A model generated the notes under the pieces. It saw only the letters and a list, made by a program, of their open reading frames with translations, was not told where the DNA came from and made no database searches. From Bacillus taeanensis (GTDB taxonomy: Bacteria; Bacillota; Bacilli; Bacillales; UBA6769), in NCBI RefSeq assembly GCF_003318295.1, contig NZ_QOCW01000020.1:1-64000 (forward strand): 64,000 nt of DNA, in the 5' to 3' direction. The position numbers and the translations under genes are program-made. How positions within the stretch are numbered: the first letter of the stretch is position 1; every line of letters starts with the position of its first letter. Of this stretch, positions 43,927 to 54,012 are shown one piece after another.

Positions 43927-44810
43927 TGGATATCGGATCAATGAAAGAACTTATTCAGATTTGCGACGAGAAACAAAAAACGATCGGTGAAATCATGCTG
44001 ATAATGGAAGCCGAGAAATCAGGAAAAGATCAAGAAACGATTGTTGCAATGATGGAAGAACGCCTTTTAAAAATGAAAGAAGCGGTCGATCAAGGGAAAG
44101 CAGACGCTTCTGAAGCGCCGAGCGGTATTTCTGGCGGTGACGCTGTTAAAATGAATGACTATGTGAAAAGCGGTAAAGCCCTGTCAGGTTCTTATATTAG
44201 CAATGCGATGACATTTTCACTCGCAACTTCTGAAAGTAACGCCAGAATGGGTGTTATTGTCGCAACACCAACAGCAGGAGCTGCCGGGATTTTACCGGGT
44301 GTATTGTTTTCGCTTCATAAAAATGACAACACACCGTTTAAAGAGCTCGTGATGGGTCTTTTTACAGCGAGTGCGCTCGGCTATGTAATTGCAAATCGTT
44401 CGTTTATTTCAGGCGCAGCAGGCGGATGTCAAGCAGAAGTCGGTTCAGCAGCAGCGATGGCAGCAGGGACGATTGTTGAATTAAAAGGCGGTACACCAAA
44501 GCAGGCTGTTCATGCGACAGCAATTGCGATGAAATCACTGCTCGGACTTGTCTGTGATCCTGTTGCAGGTCTTGTCGAGGTTCCTTGTATTAAACGAAAT
44601 GTAATTGGCACATCGATTGCCTTTTCCGCCGCTGATTTAGCGCTTGCCGGCATTGAAAGCAGAATTCCGTGTGATGAAGTGATTGAAGCGATGTACAAGG
44701 TGGGAAAAGATATGCCGCGAACCCTGAGAGAAACATCACTTGGCGGGCTTGCGATGACAGAAACCGGACAAAAAGTAAAAGAGCGTTTATTTAAGAATAA
44801 GAAAGTATAA
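43926..44810 (+). CDS. sdaAA: L-serine ammonia-lyase alpha subunit
   Basis: 294 residues. The cysteines that hold the [4Fe-4S] cluster are visible in SGAAGGCQAEVGSA, LVCDPVAGLVEVPCIKRN. The cluster iron acts as the Lewis acid that removes the serine hydroxyl. The ATG overlaps the sdaAB stop, implying translational coupling. Serine formed by GlyA would be turned into pyruvate here. Confidence 0.93.
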   Translation: MDIGSMKELIQICDEKQKTIGEIMLIMEAEKSGKDQETIVAMMEERLLKMKEAVDQGKADASEAPSGISGGDAVKMNDYVKSGKALSGSYISNAMTFSLATSESNARMGVIVATPTAGAAGILPGVLFSLHKNDNTPFKELVMGLFTASALGYVIANRSFISGAAGGCQAEVGSAAAMAAGTIVELKGGTPKQAVHATAIAMKSLLGLVCDPVAGLVEVPCIKRNVIGTSIAFSAADLALAGIESRIPCDEVIEAMYKVGKDMPRTLRETSLGGLAMTETGQKVKERLFKNKKV

Positions 44811-44819
44811 GGTTAATGT

Positions 44820-44942
44820 TAATGTCCAGCTTCAGCGCCTATCCCCTCGAGTCAAATAACCTTACAACGTAAAGGTAAAAAGCACCTTTTCGTTGTAAGA
44901 ACATTTGCTTATCGGGGATAAGCAAGGCGCTTACGCTTTTCT
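44820..44942 (+). repeat. intergenic palindromic repeat, long copy with nested hairpin
   Basis: Outer arms AGCGCCTATCCCC and GGGGATAAGC-AAGGCGCT pair; between them CTTACAACG-T-AAAGGT and ACCTTT-T-CGTTGTAAG form a second, almost perfect hairpin. The outer ends match the copy at 33827-33882. It fills the gap between sdaAA and gcvT, so it would be transcribed as a large stem in the middle of the presumed operon, where it could act as a processing or attenuation element. Confidence 0.75.
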
Positions 44943-44975
44943 AAAAAAAGAAATCATAATGTTGGAGGAATCGGA

Positions 44976-46088
44976 ATGGAGACTGAAACAGTATTAAAGC
45001 GTACACCGCTTTTTGATACGTATAAAAAGTATAGAGCCAAGGTGATTGACTTTGGAGGCTGGGAACTGCCGGTACAATTTTCAAGCATTATCGAAGAACA
45101 TGAAGCCGTAAGAAATAAAGCAGGTTTGTTCGATGTGTCGCACATGGGCGAAGTGCTTATTGAAGGAAAAGATGCAGAATGTGCGATTGATTATCTTGTT
45201 ACAAATGATGTTACAAAACTAGCAATCGATCAAGCACACTATACGGCAATGTGCTATCCGGATGGCGGGACAGTTGATGATTTACTCGTTTACAAGTTAG
45301 CTGAAGAAAAATATTTACTCGTGATTAATGCTTCCAACATTGAAAAAGATGTGAAGTGGATGAAAGAAAATCTAAAAGGAAACGTCACACTTAAAAATAT
45401 TTCTAGTGAAACAGCGCAGCTTGCCCTACAGGGACCAAAGGCAGAAGCGATCTTACAAAAGCTAACCGATACGAATTTATCAGAAATTGGCTTTTTTAAG
45501 TTTAAACAACATGTAACGGTTGCGGGTATTCAACATGTTCTTGTTTCACGTACCGGTTATACAGGAGAAGACGGTTTTGAGCTTTATTTAGATGGGGAAA
45601 ATGCAGCTGAGCTTTGGGATAAGCTTTTAGAAGCTGGAGAAGAAGACGGCTTAAAACCGTGCGGACTTGGCGCGCGTGATACCCTTCGCTTGGAAGCACG
45701 TCTTGCGCTCTACGGTCAGGAGCTTACAAAAGACATTAGCCCACTTGAAGCAGGCATCGGCTTTTGTGTAAAAACGAAAAAAGAAAGCGATTTCGTCGGA
45801 AAAGAAGTGCTTCAAGCGCAAAGAGAGCAAGGATTAACACGTAAATTAGTCGGTATTGAAGTAACAGGGCGCGGCATTCCTCGGCACGGTTATCCGGTTC
45901 TTTCTGAAACAGAAGAAGACATCGGCTTTATTACATCAGGGACTCATTCACCAACCTTAAAGAAAAGTGTCGGACTTGCGCTTGTGAAAGCAGAATACGC
46001 AGAAATTGGAACGCCTCTTAAAATTGAAGTACGAAAGAAAAAAATTGACGCAGTTGTTGTGAAAGCACCATTTTATAAAAAAGACTAA
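44976..46088 (+). CDS. gcvT: glycine cleavage system T protein (aminomethyltransferase)
   Basis: 370 residues with both GcvT domains. [20 protein letters not shown] at the start and [15 protein letters not shown] in the middle are diagnostic of the folate-binding fold. It transfers the methylene group from the aminomethyl-lipoyl arm of GcvH to THF with release of ammonia. GGAGG lies 7 bases before the ATG. Unlike B. subtilis gcvT, no glycine riboswitch lies directly ahead; control is presumably from module 2 upstream. Confidence 0.95.
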   Translation: METETVLKRTPLFDTYKKYRAKVIDFGGWELPVQFSSIIEEHEAVRNKAGLFDVSHMGEVLIEGKDAECAIDYLVTNDVTKLAIDQAHYTAMCYPDGGTVDDLLVYKLAEEKYLLVINASNIEKDVKWMKENLKGNVTLKNISSETAQLALQGPKAEAILQKLTDTNLSEIGFFKFKQHVTVAGIQHVLVSRTGYTGEDGFELYLDGENAAELWDKLLEAGEEDGLKPCGLGARDTLRLEARLALYGQELTKDISPLEAGIGFCVKTKKESDFVGKEVLQAQREQGLTRKLVGIEVTGRGIPRHGYPVLSETEEDIGFITSGTHSPTLKKSVGLALVKAEYAEIGTPLKIEVRKKKIDAVVVKAPFYKKD

Positions 46089-46124
46089 CAAACTATTAAA
46101 ATACTATAAAGGGAGAGAAGAACA

Positions 46125-46520
46125 ATGGCAAATGCAACAGCAAATTTACGATACAGCAAGGAACATGAATGGGTATTACAATTAGAAGGCAATAAAGTTC
46201 GAATTGGTATTTCAGAATACGCACAAAAGCAGTTAGGCGATATTGTTTTTGTTGAAAATCCGGAAGTTGGCGATGAAGTAACCGCTGACGACACAATGGG
46301 CTCGATTGAATCTGTAAAAGCGGTGTCAGAAATTTATACACCGGTATCTGGAACGGTTGTGAACGTAAACGAAGAGTTAGAAGACGCTCCTGAAGTGATT
46401 AACGAAGATCCTTACAAGGCAGGCTGGTTAGTTGAAATTGAATTGTCACATCCAGAGGAGTTAGCGTCACTAATGAATGATGAAGAGTATCAAGCATTTA
46501 TTGATGAAGGAGCGGAGTAA
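46125..46520 (+). CDS. gcvH: glycine cleavage system H protein
   Basis: 131 residues. The lipoyl-accepting Lys is in [11 protein letters not shown]. The protein shuttles the aminomethyl intermediate between GcvP and GcvT and in Bacillus also serves as the first lipoyl acceptor for other complexes. It lies 36 bases after gcvT. The usual place of gcvH outside the gcvT-PA-PB operon in B. subtilis differs from this arrangement. Confidence 0.95.
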   Translation: MANATANLRYSKEHEWVLQLEGNKVRIGISEYAQKQLGDIVFVENPEVGDEVTADDTMGSIESVKAVSEIYTPVSGTVVNVNEELEDAPEVINEDPYKAGWLVEIELSHPEELASLMNDEEYQAFIDEGAE

Positions 46521-46521
46521 G

Positions 46522-47874
46522 ATGACGACAACTTACAGATATCTTCCTGATACAGAACAGGATAAAAAGGAGATGCTTTCCTTTTTAAATATTTCCTCAA
46601 CAGATGAGCTGTTTGAAGATTTGCCGGAAAGTATTCGCTTAGAGGGCGAACTTAACATTCCGGCGGCTGTTCCTGAACCGCTCTTAGTAAAACAGATGCA
46701 GAAACTCGCATCACTTAATAAAAATGCAAACCAATATCCCATTTTTTTAGGAGCAGGTACATATGATCATTACATTCCAAGTGTGGTGAATCATATGATT
46801 TCACGCTCAGAGTTTTACACAGCATATACACCTTATCAGCCGGAAATTAGTCAAGGCGAGCTGCAGGCTATTTTTGAATTTCAAACAATGGTTTGTGAGC
46901 TAACAGGAATGGATGTCGCAAACTCTTCAATGTATGACGGCTTTACAGCACTAGCTGAAGCGGCATCACTCGCCGTGTCAGCCTCACGTAAACAAAAAGT
47001 ACTTGTTTCAAAAGCGGTTCATCCGGAATCACGCTCGATTTTAAAAACAGTCGCAAACGGACCAGGCTATCACGTTGAAGAAATTGAGCTAGTTTCTGAG
47101 ATTACCGATTTAGAAAAATTAAAATCGCAAATTTCCAGCGACACAGCAGCTGTTATTGTGCAGTATCCAAACTTTTTCGGCTCGATTGAAGATTTAGCTG
47201 AAATTAAAAAGATTGCAGATGCTCATAAAGCGATGCTGATTGTAAGCGCAAATCCATTAGCGCTTGCGCTGCTTGAATCCCCAGGTAACTTAGGAGCAGA
47301 CATTGTTGTAGGTGATATGCAGCCATTAGGTGTGCCGATGTCATTTGGCGGCCCGCACTGCGGATATTTTGCCGTTCGTAAAAAATATATGCGTAAAGTT
47401 CCAGGTCGTATTGTAGGGCAGACGACAGATGAAGAAGGACGCCGCGGCTTTGTTTTAACATTACAAGCGCGCGAACAGCATATTCGCCGTGATAAAGCTT
47501 TATCAAATATTTGTTCAAACCAAGCATTAAATGCGCTTGCCTCTGCAGTTTGCATGTCAGCGCTAGGCAAGCACGGCATTCGCGAAATGGCTCAGCTTAA
47601 CGTTGAAAAAGCCGATTATATGGCAAAACGTTTACAAGAAAAAGGCTTTATTGTTGGTAATGAAGCACCATTTTTCAATGAATTTGTTGTAGAACTGCCG
47701 CTTTATGTGAAAATCGTAAATGAAAAGCTGCTAGAAGCAGGTATGATTGGCGGCTTTAGTTTAGAAAATGACTACGCATTTTCTAATCATATGCTGATTG
47801 CGGTAACAGAGCAGCGCACAAAAGAAGAAATCGATAAATTTGTTGAGACATTGGAGGCGATCGTAAATGGTTGA
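46522..47874 (+). CDS. gcvPA: glycine dehydrogenase (decarboxylating) subunit 1
   Basis: 450 residues, the N-terminal half of P protein in the two-subunit form typical of Firmicutes. Conserved segments include [20 protein letters not shown] and [20 protein letters not shown]. It forms the P-protein heterotetramer with GcvPB. GGAGCGGAG before the ATG at 46522 fixes the start, which is 1 base after the gcvH stop. Confidence 0.95.
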   Translation: MTTTYRYLPDTEQDKKEMLSFLNISSTDELFEDLPESIRLEGELNIPAAVPEPLLVKQMQKLASLNKNANQYPIFLGAGTYDHYIPSVVNHMISRSEFYTAYTPYQPEISQGELQAIFEFQTMVCELTGMDVANSSMYDGFTALAEAASLAVSASRKQKVLVSKAVHPESRSILKTVANGPGYHVEEIELVSEITDLEKLKSQISSDTAAVIVQYPNFFGSIEDLAEIKKIADAHKAMLIVSANPLALALLESPGNLGADIVVGDMQPLGVPMSFGGPHCGYFAVRKKYMRKVPGRIVGQTTDEEGRRGFVLTLQAREQHIRRDKALSNICSNQALNALASAVCMSALGKHGIREMAQLNVEKADYMAKRLQEKGFIVGNEAPFFNEFVVELPLYVKIVNEKLLEAGMIGGFSLENDYAFSNHMLIAVTEQRTKEEIDKFVETLEAIVNG

Positions 47875-49351
47875 GCATAATGAATTAATTTTTGAAAGCA
47901 GCCGTCCAGGACGAGTGGGCGCAAGTCTTCCGCCAAGTGATGTTGAGAAAGTGAATTTAAGCGATAAGCTTCCCAAGCATTTGATTCGTTCCGTGCCGGC
48001 AGAGCTTCCTGAAGTATCTGAGCTTCAGCTTGTCCGTCACTACACTGCACTTTCCAATAAAAATCATGGCATTGATAACGGCTTTTATCCGCTTGGTTCT
48101 TGTACGATGAAATACAATCCGAAAATTAATGAAGATGTTGCTCGTTACGATGGATTTAGCCGGATTCATCCGTATCAGCCTGCTGAAACGGCGCAAGGAG
48201 CATTAAAGCTTTTATATGAATTACAAGAAGATCTTGCTGAAATTACCGGCATGGATGCGGTCACCCTTCAGCCATCCGCAGGTGCTCAAGGCGAATGGAC
48301 AGGGCTGATGATGGTGAAGGCTTATCTTGAAGCAAAAGGTGAAACGAGAAAGAAAGTACTTGTCCCTGACTCAGCGCACGGTACAAACCCAGCGAGTGCC
48401 GCAGTTGCCGGATTTGATACCGTTACAATTCCTTCCAATCAAGATGGTTTAGTTGATTTAGAAGAGTTAAAGAAACATGTTGATTCTAATACGGCAGCTT
48501 TAATGCTGACAAATCCGAATACACTTGGTTTGTTTGAAAAAGAAATCGTTGAAATTGCCCGTGTTGTTCATGAAGCAGGCGGCCTCTTATATTATGATGG
48601 TGCCAATGCTAACGCAATTTTAGGAAAAACAACGCCAGGGAAAATGGGCTTTGACATTGTTCACTTAAATCTTCATAAAACCTTTACAACACCGCACGGC
48701 GGAGGAGGCCCGGGTGCTGGTCCTGTTGGCGTGAAAAAAGAATTAATCCCATACTTACCGGTACCGCGTATTGAAAAAGACAATGAGAACTATAGTATAA
48801 GCTTTAATCATCCGCAGTCGATTGGACGCGTAAAAGGCTATTACGGAAACTTCGGCATTCTTGTACGCGCTTACACTTATATTCGTACGATGGGTCCAGA
48901 AGGTTTGCGCGAAGTATCAGAAAGCGCTGTGCTGCATGCCAATTATCTTCGTAAAAAGCTTGAGCCTTATTTTGAAGCGCCATACAAGCAGGTGTGTAAA
49001 CATGAATTTGTTTTATCCGGCTCCAGACAGAAAAAGCTTGGCGTAAGAACGCTTGATATCGCGAAACGTTTGTTAGACTTTGGTTACCATCCGCCGACTA
49101 TTTATTTCCCTTTAAATGTAGAGGAATGCATGATGATTGAGCCAACTGAAACGGAATCTAAAGAAACGCTTGATGCATTCAGCGATGTTATGATCCAAAT
49201 TGCTAAAGAAGTCGAAGAAAACCCTGAGATCGTTTTATCTGCCCCGCATACAACGATCATTAATCGACTTGATGAAGTAAAAGCGGCAAGACAGCCGGTC
49301 CTTCGTTATACAAGAGAAGAAGCACCGCAAAAAGAAGCTGTGAAATTGTAA
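47867..49351 (+). CDS. gcvPB: glycine dehydrogenase (decarboxylating) subunit 2
   Basis: 494 residues, the PLP-carrying half of P protein. The Schiff-base lysine is in [17 protein letters not shown]. It decarboxylates glycine and loads the aminomethyl group on GcvH. The start overlaps gcvPA by 8 bases, giving coupled translation and equal subunit amounts. Confidence 0.95.
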   Translation: MVEHNELIFESSRPGRVGASLPPSDVEKVNLSDKLPKHLIRSVPAELPEVSELQLVRHYTALSNKNHGIDNGFYPLGSCTMKYNPKINEDVARYDGFSRIHPYQPAETAQGALKLLYELQEDLAEITGMDAVTLQPSAGAQGEWTGLMMVKAYLEAKGETRKKVLVPDSAHGTNPASAAVAGFDTVTIPSNQDGLVDLEELKKHVDSNTAALMLTNPNTLGLFEKEIVEIARVVHEAGGLLYYDGANANAILGKTTPGKMGFDIVHLNLHKTFTTPHGGGGPGAGPVGVKKELIPYLPVPRIEKDNENYSISFNHPQSIGRVKGYYGNFGILVRAYTYIRTMGPEGLREVSESAVLHANYLRKKLEPYFEAPYKQVCKHEFVLSGSRQKKLGVRTLDIAKRLLDFGYHPPTIYFPLNVEECMMIEPTETESKETLDAFSDVMIQIAKEVEENPEIVLSAPHTTIINRLDEVKAARQPVLRYTREEAPQKEAVKL

Positions 49352-49361
49352 AATTAAATAT

Positions 49362-49393
49362 ACGGAATGGAAAGAGTTTTCCATTCCGTTTCC
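49362..49393 (+). terminator. hairpin after gcvPB, weak terminator
   Basis: ACGGAATGGAAA / TTTCCATTCCGT perfect stem with a 4-base loop, but the tail is TTCCC rather than a T run. It may terminate partially. Confidence 0.6.
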
Positions 49394-49647
49394 CTATTCA
49401 ATAAATTCCATTTCTAACAAGACTGCACACAATTGAAAACGTTTACTTATATAGCGGGTTGAAAAGTGAAAATGACGTGTGAAGAGAAGCGGTAAAGATA
49501 AGGTTGTATTTTTTAAAAAGCTAACCTGTATGAAATTTGGTTTATAAGCGATTAGTTTCATTCAGGATGGCATCACTTATAAATTCACCTTGAGAATTCA
49601 ACACAATGTCCACAAATCAATCTAAAAATACATAAGGAGGAAAGTTG
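49394..49647. promoter_or_regulatory. leader of the symporter gene with cre site
   Basis: TGAAAACGTTTACT at 49434-49447 matches the CcpA cre consensus with one mismatch. No confident -35/-10 pair or riboswitch was recognised in this spacer. Confidence 0.5.
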
Positions 49648-51025
49648 ATGGATATGATTGCAAAAATTAGTTCAATTGTGTGGGGTCCGCCTTTATTAAT
49701 CTTATTAGTAGGAACAGGTGTTTATTTAACATTTCGATTATCATTTTTACAATTTTCGATGCTGCCTTATTCACTTAAATTAGCGTTTGGTAAGCAGAAA
49801 GACAGTTCGTCAAAGGGGGAAAAAGGCGATATATCCCATTATCAAGCATTAATGACAGCCCTTGCGGCAACAATCGGAACTGGAAATATTGCTGGTGTTG
49901 CAACAGCAGTTGTGCTTGGTGGTCCGGGTGCTATTTTTTGGATGTGGCTTACAGCACTATTTGGGATGGCCACAAAATACGCTGAAGCAATCTTAGCAGT
50001 AAAGTTTCGGGTGGAAACAAAGAATGGTGAAATGGCGGGAGGACCGATGTACTATATTGAAAAAGGACTCGGTTTGAAATGGCTTGCTGTTTCGTTTGCT
50101 GTATTCGGTTCTGTTGCGGCATTTGGTATTGGCAATATGGTACAAACAAATTCTGTTGCAGAAGTTATGGAGACATTTAATGTTTCCCCAATTGTTACAG
50201 GAGCTGTGTTAACCATTTTAACAGCACTTGTTATTTTAGGAGGAGTAAAAAACATTGGGCGCGTTGCTGCACTTTTCGTCCCGCTCATGGCAGCCTTTTA
50301 TGTACTCGGAGGCCTTATTATTATCGTTATGAATATTTCCCTTGTACCAGAGGCGATTATGCTTATTATGAGCGATGCATTTTCAGGACAAGCAGCTGCT
50401 GGGGGGGGCAGTTGGTGCGGTAATTCGATATGGAGTAGCAAGAGGGGTGTTCTCAAATGAAGCAGGTTTAGGTTCAGCTCCAATTGCCGCTGCAGCCGCG
50501 AAAACGGATTATCCAGGAAGACAAGCACTCGTATCGATGACACAAGTATTTATTGATACAATTCTTGTTTGTTCCATCACTGGAATTGCGCTTGTAATGG
50601 GGGATTTATATAAGAGTGGTCTGGAAGGAGCGGCATTAACGAGCGCGACATTTGGACTATTTTTAGGTACACCCGGCACATTAATTGTTTCAATTGGTCT
50701 TATCTTCTTTGCTTATTCAACGGTACTTGGTTGGTCATATTACGGAGAAAAATGTTTTTCTTATCTATTTAAAAACTCTACAGGAGCGGTGAAGTTTTAT
50801 CGTATTTTATTCGTAATTGCAGTATTTATTGGTTCAACGCTTCCTTTAACGGTTGTTTGGAACTTAGCCGATCTTGCAAACGGCTTAATGGCAATTCCGA
50901 ATTTAATTGGTTTATTAGCTTTATCAGGCGTAGTTGTTGCCGAAACGAAGCATTTTCTTGAAAAGAAGCGTGAAGAAGAAAGACTTGCAAAAGGAGAAGA
51001 AACGTTAGAGAAAAAATCGATGTAA
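49648..51025 (+). pseudogene. alanine/glycine:cation symporter (AGCS family), frameshifted at a G8 run
   Basis: The first frame (to 50460) opens an AGCS transporter with GDISHYQALMTALAATIGTG and GNIAGVATAVVLGGPGAIFW. At 50401-50408 a run of eight G shifts the frame; with seven G the codons would read GGAVGAVIRYGVARG and continue without a break in the second frame (to 51025) through FSNEAGLGSAPIAAAAAKTD. The joined protein would be about 459 residues with ten or more membrane segments, full family length. Na+-coupled glycine/alanine uptake fits the locus. ATG at 49648 follows AAGGAGG. The change could be a true mutation, reversible slippage, or a base-calling error in the run. Confidence 0.88.
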
Positions 51026-51047
51026 ATACAATATAGGAGTGGTAGAG

Positions 51048-51941
51048 ATGGCTCATACAAAAGAACACCTTCGCAAACCAGAATGGCTCAAGATTAAATT
51101 AAATACGAATGAAAATTACATAGGCTTAAAGAAAATGATGCGTGAGAAAAAGCTTCATACGGTATGCGAAGAAGCAAAATGCCCGAATATCCATGAATGC
51201 TGGGCCGTAAGAAGAACCGCTACATTTATGATTTTAGGCGGAGTTTGCACACGTGCCTGCCGCTTTTGTGCCGTTAAAACCGGACTTCCGACAGAACTTG
51301 ATTGGCAGGAGCCTGCACGTGTAGCTGAATCTGTTGAACAAATGAATTTAAAACACGTTGTCATTACAGCGGTTGCCCGAGATGACTTAAAGAGAGGTGG
51401 TGCGCAAGTTTTTGCTGAAACGGTTCGTGCAGTACGAAAGCGCAATCCGTTTTGCAGTATTGAAGTGCTGCCTTCAGATATGAACGGTGATTATGAGAAC
51501 TTAAAAACATTAATGGATGCAAAGCCGGATATTTTAAATCATAATATTGAAACGATTCGCCGGTTAACTCCGAGAATTCGCGCACGTGCCACATATGAGC
51601 GTTCACTTGAATTTTTACGGCGTGCTAAAGAGATGAGTCCAGCTGCTCCGACAAAATCGAGTATTATGATCGGTCTTGGTGAAACAAAAGAAGAAATTAT
51701 TGAAACGATGGATGATCTGAGGGCAAATAATGTTGATATTATGACAATCGGCCAATATTTACAGCCGACAAAACGCCATTTAAATGTACAAAAATATTGG
51801 AGCCCGGAAGAATTTAATGAACTAAAGGAAATTGCGCTTTCAAAAGGATTTAGTCATTGTGAGGCAGGACCGCTCGTTCGTTCTTCTTATCATGCTGATG
51901 AGCAGGTAAAGGCGGCAAACATGAATACAGTTTCCAAATAA
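51048..51941 (+). CDS. lipA: lipoyl synthase
   Basis: 297 residues. The radical SAM cluster motif is CTRACRFC; the auxiliary [4Fe-4S] cluster uses [12 protein letters not shown]; the C-terminal RSSYHADEQ contains the family's final Arg-Ser-Ser. It inserts two sulfurs into octanoyl-GcvH (or other lipoyl domains) to make the lipoyl cofactor needed by glycine cleavage. AGGAG eight bases before the ATG at 51048 supports the start. It lies 22 bases after the symporter gene. Confidence 0.95.
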   Translation: MAHTKEHLRKPEWLKIKLNTNENYIGLKKMMREKKLHTVCEEAKCPNIHECWAVRRTATFMILGGVCTRACRFCAVKTGLPTELDWQEPARVAESVEQMNLKHVVITAVARDDLKRGGAQVFAETVRAVRKRNPFCSIEVLPSDMNGDYENLKTLMDAKPDILNHNIETIRRLTPRIRARATYERSLEFLRRAKEMSPAAPTKSSIMIGLGETKEEIIETMDDLRANNVDIMTIGQYLQPTKRHLNVQKYWSPEEFNELKEIALSKGFSHCEAGPLVRSSYHADEQVKAANMNTVSK

Positions 51942-51963
51942 ATAAAAAAACAGTGGTGATACG

Positions 51964-52251
51964 ATGAAAAAAAAGCTGATGATTATAACGCTTGTTGTTG
52001 AAGGACTTGTCACGTTCAGTCTTGCTGGAATGATTGGTAAAAGTTTTTTTGAACTCTTTTTTATTACAGCATTCCTCTTCTTTCTTGCGTCATTTTTATT
52101 GTTAAAAACCGAATCTAATACGTATTCTGCTGCTGGAGTTGATCAAATAGAGGAAGAAGAAAACAGTCGTGTATTTATCTTTGAAGCAGCAAAGCTTTAT
52201 TTCATTATCAGCATTTTAACAAGTGCGATTTATTATTGGGAGTATTGGTAA
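51964..52251 (+). CDS. small membrane protein after lipA (95 aa)
   Basis: Three hydrophobic segments (about 5-22, 25-42 and 73-90) separated by a polar stretch with IEEEENSRVF. It starts 22 bases after lipA and ends at a strong terminator, so it is the last gene of that transcript. No family recognised. Confidence 0.6.
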   Translation: MKKKLMIITLVVEGLVTFSLAGMIGKSFFELFFITAFLFFLASFLLLKTESNTYSAAGVDQIEEEENSRVFIFEAAKLYFIISILTSAIYYWEYW

Positions 52252-52266
52252 ATCGGTGTTTTTACG

Positions 52267-52330
52267 AAAGAGGTGTTGTCAGCTTGTTAACTTCAACAAG
52301 TGACGATCACCTCTTTACGTTTTTTTTCGC
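52267..52330 (+). terminator. terminator closing the gcv-symporter-lipA transcript
   Basis: AAAGAGGTG / CACCTCTTT outer stem with inner CTTGTT/AACAAG pairing, followed by an uninterrupted T8 run. Confidence 0.88.
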
Positions 52331-52591
52331 ACAGATGAGTCAAAATCAACCCGTCCATGTTTAAATGCCGAATCTTTAAGTTGAACGTATATAGTAAAAT
52401 CGTTGTGACCGCTTTTTTATAAAAAAGATATTAAATTTTCATAAAATAGAGTACGATTTAGATATCAAATTCAATGGAAGTAGACATCCTATTATGAACT
52501 GTTTATAAGTTACATAGTTTTAAGCGATGGCCGCTTTCTGCATATGAAGGTGTTTTTTTATGTATTCCTATTCAGAAAGGTGGAGATTTAT
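52331..52591. other. spacer upstream of the cobyrinate diamide synthase gene
   Basis: No cobalamin riboswitch box was recognised. A stretch around 52446-52477 (AGAGTACGATTTA, then AAATTCAA) is shared with 30617-30646, upstream of the lipoprotein gene. Confidence 0.4.
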
Positions 52592-53980
52592 TTGGTAGAA
52601 CGACGCATTGTAATTGCCGGTACGGGAAGCGGTGTTGGGAAAACGACGCTGACAATTGGATTAATGGCAGCACTAAAAAAGCGCGGATTAACCGTGCAGG
52701 GCTTTAAATGCGGTCCTGATTATATTGATCCTTCTTATCATACTGCTGTAACGCATCGACCTTCTCGTAATTTAGACAGCTGGATGCTTACAAAGAATCG
52801 GGTGTTGGACATTTTTACGCATGGCAGCCGCGGAGCAGATATTTCAGTAATCGAAGGGGTGATGGGCTTTTTTGATGGGAAAAGCCCGGAAACAAATGAA
52901 GGAAGTACCGCTGAAATTAGTATAATTACGAAAAGTCCAGTTTTACTTGTTGTCAATTGTGAAAGCATGGCGAGAAGTGCAGCGGCGGTTGTAAAAGGAT
53001 TTCAACTGTTTGCAGAAGGTCTAAATATTGCAGCTGTGATCGTCAATAAGGTGGGCGGCGAAGGCCATTTTCAGCTTGTCAAGAAAGCAATTGAACAGGA
53101 ATGTAATGTGCCTGTGATTGGTTATTTAAAACGAGAACTTGACATTGAAATGCCTGAGAGACATCTTGGACTAGTTCCTTCGATTGAAAGAGGAGAACTC
53201 ACTCCGTTTTTTGATATATTAGGAGATTTGGTGCTTGAGACGGTTGATCTCAACAAACTTCTTGAAATATCCCTTGCCGAGCCGTTAGCCGAAAACGAAA
53301 CCGCCTCTCTTTTTAAAAAGAAAAAGGAGCCTTTCGTTAAAATTGCTGTCGCCAAAGATGCAGCGTTTAATTTCTATTATCCTGAAAATCTAGAAATCTT
53401 AGAAGCAAACGGATCGGAACTTGTTTATTTCTCGCCGCTAGCTGATGAGGAGCTCCCAGAAGATGTTGATGGTCTTTACATAGGCGGCGGTTTTCCAGAA
53501 GAATTTGCCCATGAGCTTAGCTGCAAGTTAAAAGCAAAACGCTCGGTGAAGGAGGCGGTTGAAAACGGCTTACCAACACTCGCTGAATGCGGCGGGTTTA
53601 TGTATTTAACGAAGTCCATTGAAACAACGGAAAAGAAGAAGTATGAAATGGTAGGAGTGATCCCCGGCAGCATCGAGATGCAGTCCCATTTAGCAGGATT
53701 TGGCTACAGAGAGATCAGCGGCCTAAATAACAACTTTATTTTAGAAAATCAAACTGCAAAAGGCCATGAATTTCATTATTCCTCTTTTCAACCTGCTGAA
53801 GAAAATATTCCATATGCGTATGAAACGAAAGGAATGGGAGGTTTAAATAAGGAAGGCTATGTTATAAAAAATGTAGTCGCTGGCTACACGCACTTTCATT
53901 TTGCTTCTTGTCCAGCGATGGTTGAAAATTGGATTAAAAAATGTTTAGAGCATCAAGCTGGCAGCAAAGATCTAATTTGA
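52592..53980 (+). CDS. cobB: cobyrinate a,c-diamide synthase
   Basis: About 462 residues. The N-terminal P-loop is AGTGSGVGKTTL, with KCGPDYIDPSYH typical of CobB/CbiA; the C-terminal glutamine amidotransferase domain has GGGFPEEFA, the nucleophile Cys in LAECGGFMYL and the His in THFHFASCP. It amidates the a and c side chains of cobyrinic acid using glutamine and ATP. The TTG at 52592 with AAAGGTGGAG upstream is preferred over an unsupported ATG at 52544. No other corrin-ring genes are in the window. Confidence 0.9.
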   Translation: MVERRIVIAGTGSGVGKTTLTIGLMAALKKRGLTVQGFKCGPDYIDPSYHTAVTHRPSRNLDSWMLTKNRVLDIFTHGSRGADISVIEGVMGFFDGKSPETNEGSTAEISIITKSPVLLVVNCESMARSAAAVVKGFQLFAEGLNIAAVIVNKVGGEGHFQLVKKAIEQECNVPVIGYLKRELDIEMPERHLGLVPSIERGELTPFFDILGDLVLETVDLNKLLEISLAEPLAENETASLFKKKKEPFVKIAVAKDAAFNFYYPENLEILEANGSELVYFSPLADEELPEDVDGLYIGGGFPEEFAHELSCKLKAKRSVKEAVENGLPTLAECGGFMYLTKSIETTEKKKYEMVGVIPGSIEMQSHLAGFGYREISGLNNNFILENQTAKGHEFHYSSFQPAEENIPYAYETKGMGGLNKEGYVIKNVVAGYTHFHFASCPAMVENWIKKCLEHQAGSKDLI

Positions 53981-54012
53981 GTTAACAGTGAACAAGTGAA
54001 GGGAGTTTTAAG

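Noticed and set aside
44811-44975. Expected glycine riboswitch in front of gcvT
   Set aside because: The gap holds the palindromic repeat and no glycine-aptamer core sequences.
52331-52591. Possible cobalamin riboswitch ahead of cobB
   Set aside because: No recognisable B12-box or aptamer core was found.
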